Shown one piece after another: positions 1-8,031 of a stretch of 64,000 nt of DNA. Positions within the stretch are counted from its first letter, which is position 1; each line of letters opens with the position of its first letter. The notes under the pieces are model-generated. The model saw only the letters and a program-made list of their open reading frames with translations, made no database searches and was not told the origin of the DNA. The stretch is from Ochrobactrum sp. Q0168. GTDB taxonomy: Bacteria > Pseudomonadota > Alphaproteobacteria > Rhizobiales > Rhizobiaceae. The stretch covers positions 1 through 64,000 of the forward strand of contig NZ_JAELXQ010000006.1 in assembly GCF_016427605.1 (NCBI RefSeq), given 5' to 3'. The position numbers and the translations under genes are program-made.

Positions 1-105
1 GTCGCCATCAACAAGGATGAGGAAGCGCCGATCTTCCAGGTTGCCGATTACGGCCTCGTCGGTGATCTCTTCACTGTGTTGCCGGAGCTGCAGAAAGCTC
101 TCTGA
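1..105 (+). CDS. etfA: Electron transfer flavoprotein alpha subunit, C-terminal end
   Basis: Only the last 34 codons are in the window. They read [20 protein letters not shown] and end in LPELQKAL, which is the conserved FAD-binding C-terminus of EtfA. EtfA/EtfB passes electrons from acyl-CoA and other dehydrogenases to ETF-ubiquinone oxidoreductase. The gene enters from the left edge in frame 1 and stops with TGA; a strong hairpin follows at once. The start, and etfB upstream, lie outside the window. Confidence 0.9.
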   Translation, partial: VAINKDEEAPIFQVADYGLVGDLFTVLPELQKAL

Positions 106-114
106 CACATTCAA

Positions 115-158
115 AAAACATCCCTATCGCCTGAGTTATCCAGGCGTTGGGGATGTTT
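115..158 (+). terminator. Terminator hairpin after etfA
   Basis: A long inverted repeat begins 9 nt after the etfA stop. The left arm is AACATCCC-TATCGCCTG and the right arm CAGGCG-TTGGGGATGTT, with loop AGTTATC. The stem is followed by a short T run. This fits an intrinsic terminator closing the etf operon. Confidence 0.75.
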
Positions 159-471
159 CATCGTGACCAATCGCGGGAATAAAGCCGTGATAACGATGCT
201 TGACTGGCAATCAGGCGGTCTTGCTGCGGTTTTTAGGCGGACCGGACTGTCTGCTTCTGGCCCCATTCCCGTCGCGTTCGACCGAGCCGGACGGACACCA
301 TAACCTGATTGGGATTAATGACGGTCGTCGGTGGAAATCTTCTCAACAGCATCATAAACCAGATCGTAAAGTGAATTTATGATCTGACTGATTTCAAGCC
401 AACGACCCTGAAGGACCGGAGATCGGAAACAACTCGGCTGGAAGTTGTCCATCTTTTGTACCAAAATCACC
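159..471. other. Gene-poor spacer with gene debris
   Basis: No convincing gene. It carries a copy of a short dispersed repeat (TTGACTGGCAATCAG, 200-214). At about 238-272 there is a stretch that can read RTGLSASGPIPV in one frame, and a similar RTGLSASGPI stretch recurs near 31835-31865. A 60-codon ORF from 200 has no clear SD and no recognisable domain. It looks like remnants of older genes rather than a functional locus. Confidence 0.45.
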
Positions 472-1776
472 TTACTCCGTGAGATGTCCGAAGAAGGTAT
501 TTCCTGAATATTCTGAACGCAGCAATCCTTCTTCGCTAAGCCTTGGCATGAGTTCATCAAGCGCTAGCCGCATCGATCCGGTTGAGCCACCGGGTGCGGT
601 TATGAAGCCGTCGATTGCGCCTGCCTCAAACCATTTGCGAACCTCTTTGGCTGCATCGTCAACCGTCCCGATCACCTGCCAATGAGCGGCGCTGATGACC
701 TCGGGTCTGCGCAAGAGGTCATCAAGCGGAAGCTCTTCACGCTGTAACAAACGCCGAAGCAATCCCGCATGGGTTTTGCTTCGAACCTTTTCCGGTGGAG
801 GTGGCAGGTCGGCTGGTCGAATGAGACGATTTGCGGGCCATCCGGATAGGTCGAGACCGGTCAACTCGCGGATGAATGCGATTTTGCGAGCCCTATCGCC
901 TCGCGCATGGGTGTAGGCGAAAAGTTCTTCCGCTTCTTTCCGCGTTGGTGCCAGATAGAGGCTGAGACCGGGAAGCAGGCGAACGTCGTCCGACTTTCGG
1001 CCATGGAATTGCGCACGGTCACGAAGATTGCGGCGAAGATCGATTGCCGCTTCCATATCCGGGGTCGCGGAAAAGACGGCGTCGGCAACGGATGCCGCAA
1101 AGTCGCGCCCTGCCGGTGACGCGCCAGCCTGAATAAGCGGGATGGGAGCGTCCTGAACAGAAGGGACATTGAGCGGGCCTTTAACCCGGTAATAGGTACC
1201 GTCGTGATTTATCGGATTTATGGCTGCCGTATCTGCAAAGCGGCCGCGTTCACGATCACGTTTCAAGGCCGATCCGGGAAAACTCTTCCATAAATCACGC
1301 ACGACGCTGGTAAATTCGGCTGCCCTTGCATAGCGTTCGTCGGACGAAGGCATTTCCGTCAGACCGAAATTCTCGTTGCCATCGAGTGCCGTGACAATAT
1401 TCCACCCGGCTCGGCCATCGCTGAGCCAGTGCAGGGACTGGACCTGACGGGCAACGACATAAGGCGGCATGAAAGTTGTCGATATCGTGGTCAGAAGACC
1501 GATATGCGAAGTCTCCCGCGCCAGCGTTGCCATGACGAGCGTCGCATCCATGCTGCCGAAGCCCGGAGTAGTTTCCATGATCTGATGGTTCATGAAAAGA
1601 CTATCGGGACGGAATACGAAATCAAGCTTCGCCGCCTCGGCTCGCCGGGCGATATCGATATAGAAATCTGAACCGAGTGTCCCTTCGATGTTGCTGTCCG
1701 GATGCCGCCACCCGTCGCCACTCAGCCAGGTCGGTGCCAGCGACATGCCAATGTGAAGTTTCCGTTGCTCACCCAT
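472..1776 (-). CDS. LLM-class flavin-dependent monooxygenase, NtaA/SnaA/DszA type
   Basis: 434 aa, the usual length of the NtaA (nitrilotriacetate monooxygenase component A) branch of bacterial luciferase-like enzymes. Family marks are an N-terminal strand with HIGMSLAPTWLSG, the HIGLLTTISTTFMPPY segment, GRAGWNIVTA, a QAGASPAGRDFAA segment and C-terminal DGF. Such enzymes use FMNH2 from a separate flavin reductase; none is nearby. The ATG at 1776 follows GGGAG with good spacing. It lies downstream of, and co-directional with, the TonB receptor gene, separated by a terminator-like hairpin. The substrate is unknown; because relatives attack metal chelators, degradation of an imported chelator is an inference from context. 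Confidence 0.85.
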   Translation of the reverse strand: MGEQRKLHIGMSLAPTWLSGDGWRHPDSNIEGTLGSDFYIDIARRAEAAKLDFVFRPDSLFMNHQIMETTPGFGSMDATLVMATLARETSHIGLLTTISTTFMPPYVVARQVQSLHWLSDGRAGWNIVTALDGNENFGLTEMPSSDERYARAAEFTSVVRDLWKSFPGSALKRDRERGRFADTAAINPINHDGTYYRVKGPLNVPSVQDAPIPLIQAGASPAGRDFAASVADAVFSATPDMEAAIDLRRNLRDRAQFHGRKSDDVRLLPGLSLYLAPTRKEAEELFAYTHARGDRARKIAFIRELTGLDLSGWPANRLIRPADLPPPPEKVRSKTHAGLLRRLLQREELPLDDLLRRPEVISAAHWQVIGTVDDAAKEVRKWFEAGAIDGFITAPGGSTGSMRLALDELMPRLSEEGLLRSEYSGNTFFGHLTE

Positions 1777-1799
1777 TTCGGGCTCCCGTTAATGCATAT

Positions 1800-1831
1800 A
1801 AAAAGCTGTGCCGGCCACGGATGTGACCGGC
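1800..1831 (-). terminator. Terminator-like hairpin after the TonB receptor gene
   Basis: On the minus strand GCCGGTCAC-ATCC-GTGGCCGGC forms a 9-bp stem with one G-U pair and a 4-nt loop. It is followed within 5 nt by TTTTTAT. It sits between the receptor and the downstream monooxygenase gene, so it may terminate or attenuate transcription between them. Confidence 0.65.
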
Positions 1832-1855
1832 TGGATTGGCAGGTTTGCTAAACAC

Positions 1856-3940
1856 TTAGAACGTGCCCTTGATGCCGACGCCGAATGTGCGCGGCATGGT
1901 CATGCTTGCCTCGAGGCCGCCAATACCGCGGTTCTGCTGCAGATAGGTCGGGGTGCGCTCGTCGAAGATATTCTTCACATAGCCGTAAAGCTGCAGTGAT
2001 TCATGGAAATCATAGCTCACACGCGCATCGGCAATCGTATAGGCGTCCACGACATAGGTCGGTGTATTGGCAAGGTCGGAATAGTAGCCGTCAGTATGGC
2101 GAACTTGTCCGGAGATATTGAGCTTTTCCGTTGCATCCCAGCTCGCACCGATGCTGAACATATAACCGGGAGATTTGGCGAACTCGTTGCCCTCATAGCT
2201 CACATTGCTCGAAATTTCGTCGATTTCGGTGCGAAGAATACCACCACTTGTCTTGATCGTCAGATTAGACAAAAGCTGATAGTCGAGCCCCATTTCAAGA
2301 CCATAGGCATGAGCCTTCTCGGCATTGATCGTATAGGATTGCGCCACACCGGGAGAGACGACGACAGGAATGTTGTACTGGGCGTTCTTGAAGTCCATGT
2401 AGAACAGATTGCCTGTCAGCGTGAGCTTGTCGTCGAGCAGTTTGGCGCGCGTGAACAACTCGTAGTTCCACAGCGTCTCATCCTCAAAAGGCTTCCACTG
2501 CCTTGAATTGAGATTGAGGGAAACCCCGCCGGGGTTGTAACCCTTGCTGACTAGTGCTCCGATCGTCAGATCGGGTGTGACAGCATATGCCAGCGATACC
2601 TTTGGCAAGAGCGCGGAGAATGTTTCGTCGTAATCGAGCGGCGTTGGCGCCAGCGCCGATTTTCCGATGCGCTGTACACGATCCTGCTGGTAACGAAGCC
2701 CACTGGTCAACGTCCACCGGTCGTCGAGCCGGTAGCTCACTTCGGCAAAAAGCCCCAGATTGTCTTTCGTATCGTCAAACGTCGTCGTGCCTTGAAGCAG
2801 CATGAACTCGTCCGACTTGGTATTGGCGTAGAAAATACCGGCGACACCGCTGATGACGTCTTCCTGCTCGCCAAACGTGATACGAGACTCATTGGAAATG
2901 TTCTTCTGGTTGATATCGGCCTTGCCGTTATTCGCAATGCCGGTATGGCGATGCACAGACGAGGCGGAATATTGCACCTGGTTGTAGAATTTCACGCCGT
3001 TGCCAAAATCATAGCCAACATCAAGGATGCCTGTATTGGTATCCTGTTTCCAGCTTGGCATGGTCGTGGTCAGATGTTCGAGTTCGTCGAATGGTGCGGA
3101 CGCTGCTTCCTGGCTTGGACGGTTGGATCGATTGTGGGAATAGGTCAGCTTTGCGGTGAGGCCTGGAATCTCTGCCGGTTCCCACAGCAGTTTCAGCCGC
3201 GCATTCAGGGCCTCGAAATCCTGATTTGTCTTTTCGGAAATGAAGTTGGGGCTGATATAGTCAATGAAGGTATCACGGCCTGAATAGTCGATTGCAAGGC
3301 GCGCTGCCAGCTCATCCTTGTAGATGGGACTGTTCAGCATGATTGAGGTGCGCTTGGTGTTGTAATTGCCGATCTCGACCTGATAAGCACCTTCGCGGGT
3401 GAATACCGGGTCCTTGGTGTTCACGATGATCGCACCTGCAATTGCATTCGCACCCTGAGATGTCGTCTGCGGGCCACGGAACACCTCGATGCTGTCGAGA
3501 TCCCACACCGAAGTCGCGCCGAAATAGTATTCGTTATAATTCAGATAATGCCCATCGAGGTTGATCGTGGCACGCGGCACGGTGCCGCCCCAGAACACGT
3601 TCTGCCCTGTGTTTGGACCCTGCGTATCCTGCCCGCGAATGATGGGAGCGCCGACGTTGTCGGTATAGATGACATTCGGGACGTTCGCGATCACTTCAGC
3701 CACGGATGAATCGCCTGTCTTTTCCTTATCGATTTCCTTGGCCGAAATGACGGTGACAGATGACGCCGTGTTCTTGATGTCGCGCGCGACTTTTTCCCCT
3801 GTCACGACCACAGTATCAAGCACGATCGCGTCGGAGCTGGCTTTCGCAGCCTCTTGGGCAAGCGCAGGCGTTACCACAAACACCGCCAGCGTGAGTGCAC
3901 TGGCGCTGGACATCAAGCCACGATTCAAACGGATATTCAT
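1856..3940 (-). CDS. TonB-dependent outer-membrane receptor (siderophore type)
   Basis: 694 aa. Signal peptide of about 28 residues ending ALA, a TonB-box-like DTVVVTG, a plug domain (about residues 35-150: ISAKEID, APIIRGQDTQGP, VFRGPQ), then a beta-barrel ending in the terminal Phe of FGVGIKGTF, typical for BAM-dependent insertion. There is no N-terminal STN signalling extension, so no sigma/anti-sigma surface signalling is expected. The ATG at 3940 is preferred over an in-frame TTG four codons earlier because GGGG lies just before it. It is divergent from the iclR-type gene and near a FepBDGC importer, so an iron-siderophore is the likely ligand. Which siderophore cannot be read from sequence. 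Confidence 0.9.
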   Translation of the reverse strand: MNIRLNRGLMSSASALTLAVFVVTPALAQEAAKASSDAIVLDTVVVTGEKVARDIKNTASSVTVISAKEIDKEKTGDSSVAEVIANVPNVIYTDNVGAPIIRGQDTQGPNTGQNVFWGGTVPRATINLDGHYLNYNEYYFGATSVWDLDSIEVFRGPQTTSQGANAIAGAIIVNTKDPVFTREGAYQVEIGNYNTKRTSIMLNSPIYKDELAARLAIDYSGRDTFIDYISPNFISEKTNQDFEALNARLKLLWEPAEIPGLTAKLTYSHNRSNRPSQEAASAPFDELEHLTTTMPSWKQDTNTGILDVGYDFGNGVKFYNQVQYSASSVHRHTGIANNGKADINQKNISNESRITFGEQEDVISGVAGIFYANTKSDEFMLLQGTTTFDDTKDNLGLFAEVSYRLDDRWTLTSGLRYQQDRVQRIGKSALAPTPLDYDETFSALLPKVSLAYAVTPDLTIGALVSKGYNPGGVSLNLNSRQWKPFEDETLWNYELFTRAKLLDDKLTLTGNLFYMDFKNAQYNIPVVVSPGVAQSYTINAEKAHAYGLEMGLDYQLLSNLTIKTSGGILRTEIDEISSNVSYEGNEFAKSPGYMFSIGASWDATEKLNISGQVRHTDGYYSDLANTPTYVVDAYTIADARVSYDFHESLQLYGYVKNIFDERTPTYLQQNRGIGGLEASMTMPRTFGVGIKGTF

Positions 3941-3993
3941 AAGTCGCCCCAAACATGAGTATATTAGTCATGTTCTGTTAAAGCATAAGGGCA

Positions 3994-4024
3994 TCATTCC
4001 GCAATAAGGAATGCATACCGCAAT
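3994..4024. promoter_or_regulatory. Repeated GCAATA elements in the receptor/IclR divergent promoter
   Basis: CCGCAATA occurs twice as a direct repeat (3998-4005 and 4017-4024), 19 bp apart or about two helical turns. The first copy lies in ATTCCGCAATA, flanked by CATTCC/GGAATG (3994-3999 and 4007-4012) as an inverted repeat. A near-identical ATTCTGCAATA lies in the fepC/fepB intergenic region. Binding by the adjacent IclR protein is an inference. Confidence 0.5.
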
Positions 4025-4201
4025 ACAGTATAATATCATGCCTACGATATGTGTTGCATGCCCGCAACAGTGAGGGAGGGGCAATTCAATCCGGTCAAAA
4101 CCCTCGAGATTCGCCCATCGCATTCGCAACGCAGAGGCATGACTTTCCAACGGCTTGTCGCTAAACATCGATTTGCTATTACCGAGGAGGAGGCAAAGCA
4201 T

Positions 4202-5014
4202 TTGAACGAGAACGACCTGGCCGATGAGAGCGACACCACGAGTGAAAAACGCTCGGGTACAATACAGTCGGTTTCCATTGCCGCGCGCTTTCTCCGGATT
4301 CTGGCCAATGCTGAAACCGAGCTCGCGTTGGGCGAAGTCGCCCGGCGGGCAAAGACGGGAGGGTCGACAGCGCATCGTTATCTGCAGAGCCTCGTCAAGG
4401 AAGGCCTTGCAAAACAGGACGCTGCAAGCGGTCTTTACGATCTGGGGCCGACTGCGCTGAGCATCGGCATAGGCGCCTTGAAACGAGTGGACGCTGTGGA
4501 GATTGCGGCGCAACACATGAAAGCCCTTTCGCAACGACATGCCGTCAGCGGTGGTGTTGCTATCTGGACAGATCGTGGCCCGACGCTCGTGCGCTGGTAT
4601 CGAAGTGCGTATTTCTCGGTCAATCCGCTGGCGCTGGGAGACACATTGCCCATCGATAATACGGCTTGCGGTCTGGTTTTTCAGGCTTTTCTACCCAAAG
4701 CTACGGTCGATGCAGCGCGTAAGGTACAGCCAGCTCACTTTCGGGGCAGCCCGCCGGCAAAGTCACTGCTGGATCAGGTGCGCAACGAACGATGGTCCGA
4801 AATGACCAGCCATCTTCTTTCAAATGTGACAGGGCAGGCCGCACCGGTCTTCGACGCGCAGCGGGAAATCGTCTGCGTCATGACGACGGTGGCTGATCTT
4901 GGACAATTGCGAAGCGAGGACGAGCGGAGAGCGCTCTTTTATGAAGCGTCACTGGTCAATCAGGCAACTGGCGGAAGGATCGTAGACGGGGAGGGAGGCG
5001 ACGCCAGCGTTTGA
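4202..5014 (+). CDS. IclR-family transcriptional regulator
   Basis: 270 aa from a TTG start. The TTG at 4202 is chosen because GAGGAGGAGG (4184-4193) lies 8 nt upstream; earlier in-frame ATGs (4049, 4141) lack an SD and would make an unusually long protein. The N-terminal winged helix carries the IclR pattern (IAARFLRILANAETELALGEVARRA, then STAHRYLQSLVKEGLA). The C-terminal effector domain has NTACGLVFQAF and a late ATVAD-like segment. It is divergent from the receptor gene and ends 4 bp before the convergent fepC-like gene. It probably controls this locus in response to a small aromatic or chelator-derived ligand, which is an inference. Confidence 0.88.
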   Translation: MNENDLADESDTTSEKRSGTIQSVSIAARFLRILANAETELALGEVARRAKTGGSTAHRYLQSLVKEGLAKQDAASGLYDLGPTALSIGIGALKRVDAVEIAAQHMKALSQRHAVSGGVAIWTDRGPTLVRWYRSAYFSVNPLALGDTLPIDNTACGLVFQAFLPKATVDAARKVQPAHFRGSPPAKSLLDQVRNERWSEMTSHLLSNVTGQAAPVFDAQREIVCVMTTVADLGQLRSEDERRALFYEASLVNQATGGRIVDGEGGDASV

Positions 5015-5018
5015 AATG

Positions 5019-5813
5019 TCACGGAGATTGCGGGGGCGTTCCTAGGGGGACGACGAGCGGCGTTCCCGAAACCGGATCGGTAATGATTACTGATGCAAGG
5101 CCGAACACTTCTTCTATCAGCTTTTCTGTAACGATCTCGGATGGAGCGCCTTCCGCCCTGATCGCCCCGTTTCGCATGGCCACCAGATGTGAAGCATATC
5201 GGCAGGCATGATTGAGATCGTGTAGTACGGCAACGACAGTCCGGCCCTCGCGGTTAAGTTCCGCCAGCAACTCCAGAAGTTCGATCTGATGCGCGATATC
5301 GAGATAAGTTGTCGGTTCATCAAGCAAAAGGATCGGTGTTTCCTGGGCCAGCACGAGGGCAATCCAGACGCGCTGACGCTGACCGCCGGAAAGTTCGTTG
5401 ACTGAACGGTTGGCGAGGTCGGAAATACGGGTGACTTCCAGGGCGCATGCTACTGCTTCCTCGTCCTCCACTGACCATTGCCGCAGAAAGGACTGATGCG
5501 GATACCGACCCCGAGATACCAGATCCGCAACGGTGATGCCGTCTGGGGCGACCGAGGTTTGTGGCAGAAGACCAAGCCTGCGCGCGACTTCCTTCGCCGG
5601 CAAATGGCTTATGTTCCTGCCATCCAGCACGACTTTTCCACTGACCGGAGCAAGCAATCGTGACAACGCACGCAGCAATGTGGACTTCCCGCAAGCATTA
5701 GGGCCGACGATGACGGTGAAAGACGCATCGGGAATAACAATCGACAAATTTTTGACGATGACCCGATCATCGTAGCGCAATGTAACGGCGTCCGCATGCA
5801 GGTGTTGCATCAT
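5019..5813 (-). CDS. fepC: Iron-siderophore ABC transporter ATPase (FepC/FecE type)
   Basis: 264 aa. Walker A GPNACGKST (about residues 37-45), signature LSGGQRQRV, Walker B ILLLDEPTTYLDI and an H-loop VLHDLNHA: the FecE/FepC subclass for iron-chelate import. Start at 5813 (ATG ATG); AGGGA lies about 9 nt upstream. It is divergent from fepBDG rather than in one operon with them. Its end abuts the convergent iclR-type gene, with a gap of only 4 bp. It should energise the FepD/FepG permease at the inner membrane. Confidence 0.88.
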   Translation of the reverse strand: MMQHLHADAVTLRYDDRVIVKNLSIVIPDASFTVIVGPNACGKSTLLRALSRLLAPVSGKVVLDGRNISHLPAKEVARRLGLLPQTSVAPDGITVADLVSRGRYPHQSFLRQWSVEDEEAVACALEVTRISDLANRSVNELSGGQRQRVWIALVLAQETPILLLDEPTTYLDIAHQIELLELLAELNREGRTVVAVLHDLNHACRYASHLVAMRNGAIRAEGAPSEIVTEKLIEEVFGLASVIITDPVSGTPLVVPLGTPPQSP

Positions 5814-5850
5814 GGCTGGTCATCCCTAGAGGAAATCACGTGGCTGTTTG

Positions 5851-5879
5851 TATTGCATTGTAGAACGCATTCTGCAATA
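5851..5879. promoter_or_regulatory. Inverted-repeat operator candidate between fepC and fepB
   Basis: TATTGCA-N15-TGCAATA forms 7-bp inverted arms. Within it TTGTAGAACGCATTCTGCAA (5858-5877) is a 20-bp palindrome with two mismatched pairs. The right half, ATTCTGCAATA, matches ATTCCGCAATA before the TonB receptor. It lies between two divergent transport genes, consistent with a shared operator. Confidence 0.6.
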
Positions 5880-6037
5880 TGGAGTAATCAGCTCCAGTTT
5901 TCGAAGCTGAAGCAGACCGCTCGCTTCTCGTTCGAAAACGGCTCAGTGTTTTCCCATTCGAAACGCTGGCCGGTCGCGCGTTCGTTCGGAAAGCTTTCCA
6001 TCTGAAGATTTCCAATTTGCGTTGGTGGAGAATAGCC

Positions 6038-7000
6038 ATGCAAGCTGCACGCCCGATTTTCTTGCTTCTCGCCGGCATGGTCTTTCTGTTTTCTCCACTT
6101 CGGACGGTCATGGCCGCCGAACAGGTCTGGCCACGTACCGTAAAGCATGAAGCGGGCGAACTCGTACTGAAAACCAAACCCGTTCGCATCGTATCGACCA
6201 CACCCAGCATAACCGGTATACTGCTGGCCATGGGCGCTCCTCTGGTTGCGACAGCCGCGACGACCCCGAGCCCGCTGACAGATAACAAGGGCTTCTTCCT
6301 TCAATGGGCAGAAGTTGCCGACGAGCGGGGCGTCGAAGTGCTATATCCCAATCTCGAATTCGACATGGAAGCTATTATCGGGGTTGAACCGGATCTGCTG
6401 ATCGCATCAGCAACCGGAGCCGACAGTGTCGTTCAGCATTATAGCGAATTGGAAGCGCAAGGCATTCCAACGCTGGTAGTCAATTATTCCAACCAGAGCT
6501 GGCAGGAGATTGCTACTGAGCTCGGCACAGCGTTGGGGTTGGAAGATGAGACCGGCGCGACGATCGCCCGTTTCGACGCCAAGGTTGCAGAGGTGGCTGC
6601 AACGATTATGCCGCCCAACGAACCGGTTACAATCGTCGGCTACAATATCGGAAACAGTTACTCGGTCGGCAGAACCTCAAGCCCGCAGTCCCTGCTTCTA
6701 CAAGCATTGGGTTTCAAGGTCGGTGGCTTGCCCCAGACGGTAGCCAAGGATGTCACACGCCGGTCCGATTTCGATTTCATTTCCCACGAGAACCTTTCGG
6801 CAGCGATCACAGGCAAGAGCATTTTCCTTTTGCGCGGCTCACAAAATGACGTCCAGGCATTGTTGAAAGATCCAGTATTGGCGAACCTTCCTGCGGTCCG
6901 CGATCATAACGTCTATCCTCTCGGACCATCTTCATTCCGTATCGACTATTATTCCGGCCTCCAGATGATCGAGGCTGTCGCGTCCAATTTTCGCAAATGA
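6038..7000 (+). CDS. fepB: Iron-siderophore periplasmic binding protein (FepB type)
   Basis: 320 aa. ATG at 6038 with GGTGGAG 7 nt upstream; the more upstream ATG at 6017 lacks an SD. Signal peptide of about 27 residues (LLLAGMVFLFSP, cleavage near VMA-A). The class III binding-protein fold shows RIVSTTPSITGILLAMGAPLVA at the N-lobe, EPDLLIASATGADS mid-protein, and a C-terminal FRIDYYSG helix region as in FepB. It delivers a ferric siderophore to FepDG. Its stop overlaps the next ATG (ATGA), so it is translationally coupled to fepD. Confidence 0.88.
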   Translation: MQAARPIFLLLAGMVFLFSPLRTVMAAEQVWPRTVKHEAGELVLKTKPVRIVSTTPSITGILLAMGAPLVATAATTPSPLTDNKGFFLQWAEVADERGVEVLYPNLEFDMEAIIGVEPDLLIASATGADSVVQHYSELEAQGIPTLVVNYSNQSWQEIATELGTALGLEDETGATIARFDAKVAEVAATIMPPNEPVTIVGYNIGNSYSVGRTSSPQSLLLQALGFKVGGLPQTVAKDVTRRSDFDFISHENLSAAITGKSIFLLRGSQNDVQALLKDPVLANLPAVRDHNVYPLGPSSFRIDYYSGLQMIEAVASNFRK

Positions 7001-8031
7001 TGCCCAGACGGATACAATTCATCATGCCATTGCAGAAGCGGCGTGTTCGGGGTCTTGTTATTGCCGCCGCCAGTTTAGCCGCTATGGCGCTTTGCAGCCT
7101 TGCTCTGGGCTCCCGGTCAATCGCCCTTACCGAGACCATCCATGCGCTATGGCAGCCTGATTTTTCGAACAACGAACATCTTGTCATTCTCGAACTGCGT
7201 ATCCCGCGCACCATCGTTGCAATCATCGCAGGGATGGCTCTTGGAACCGCTGGCGCCATCATGCAGGCTGTAACGCGCAATCCGCTTGCCGAACCAGGAT
7301 TGCTGGGGATCAATGCAGGTGCAGCCGTCGCAGTCATTCTGGGGATCGTGACCTTTAACTTGACGACAATGGCGCAATATGTCTGGTTCGGATTTGCGGG
7401 CGCTGCTCTTGCAGGAATTGCCGTCTTCATTCTCGGAGACACCCACGGCAAAGCGAATAATCCCGTGCAACTCGTGCTGGCCGGAGCCGGATTGTCGGTT
7501 GTGCTCGCATCGGTCACGGGCATTGTTGTCATCAATGCACCGCTCGCTGTCCTTGACCAGTTTCGTCACTGGGCCGCAGGCTCCGTCGAGGGGCGCGGCC
7601 TTGATGTCGTCGTCATTCTGGCTCCGGCAGTCATCGCAGGGCTTGGCGTGGCGATGTCGATCGCCGGAAACCTGAATGCAATGGCGCTGGGCAGGGATTT
7701 TGGTGCTGCGCTTGGCGTCAACCTGCACGTGACCTGGCTTTTGGCCTGTCTTTCCGTAATGCTTCTGGCAGGTTCTGCTACTGCTGGGGCTGGCCCCATC
7801 GCGTTCGTCGGACTGGTGGCTCCTCATCTGGCCCGGACCATCACTGGACCGGATTATCGTTGGATACTGCCATATTCCGCATTGCTGGCGTCCAACCTTT
7901 TGCTAGGCGCTGACATCATAGGAAGGCTGATTGTAGCACCTTCGGAAGTTGCAGCCGGGATTGTCTCCATGTTGATCGGCGGGCCGTTCTTTATCTTTGT
8001 CGTGCGCAAATTCCGGTTGACGAAACTATGA
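6997..8031 (+). CDS. fepD: Iron-siderophore ABC transporter permease (FepD type)
   Basis: 344 aa, polytopic, with the FecCD family pattern: RIPRTIVAIIAGMALGTAGAIMQ, NPLAEPGLLGINAGAA, and late GAGPIAFVGLVAPHLAR (the coupling helix that contacts the ATPase). It opens inside the fepB stop (ATGA); a second start at 7024 is possible. It pairs with the next gene as a heterodimeric permease. Confidence 0.88.
   Translation: MMPRRIQFIMPLQKRRVRGLVIAAASLAAMALCSLALGSRSIALTETIHALWQPDFSNNEHLVILELRIPRTIVAIIAGMALGTAGAIMQAVTRNPLAEPGLLGINAGAAVAVILGIVTFNLTTMAQYVWFGFAGAALAGIAVFILGDTHGKANNPVQLVLAGAGLSVVLASVTGIVVINAPLAVLDQFRHWAAGSVEGRGLDVVVILAPAVIAGLGVAMSIAGNLNAMALGRDFGAALGVNLHVTWLLACLSVMLLAGSATAGAGPIAFVGLVAPHLARTITGPDYRWILPYSALLASNLLLGADIIGRLIVAPSEVAAGIVSMLIGGPFFIFVVRKFRLTKL

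Noticed and set aside
200-382. 60-codon ORF in the first spacer
   Set aside because: No clear SD or domain; overlaps the dispersed repeat and a frame-shifted scrap.
2003-3283. Plus-strand ORFs of 160-170 codons across the TonB receptor gene
   Set aside because: Shadows of the receptor reading frame on the other strand; no family match.
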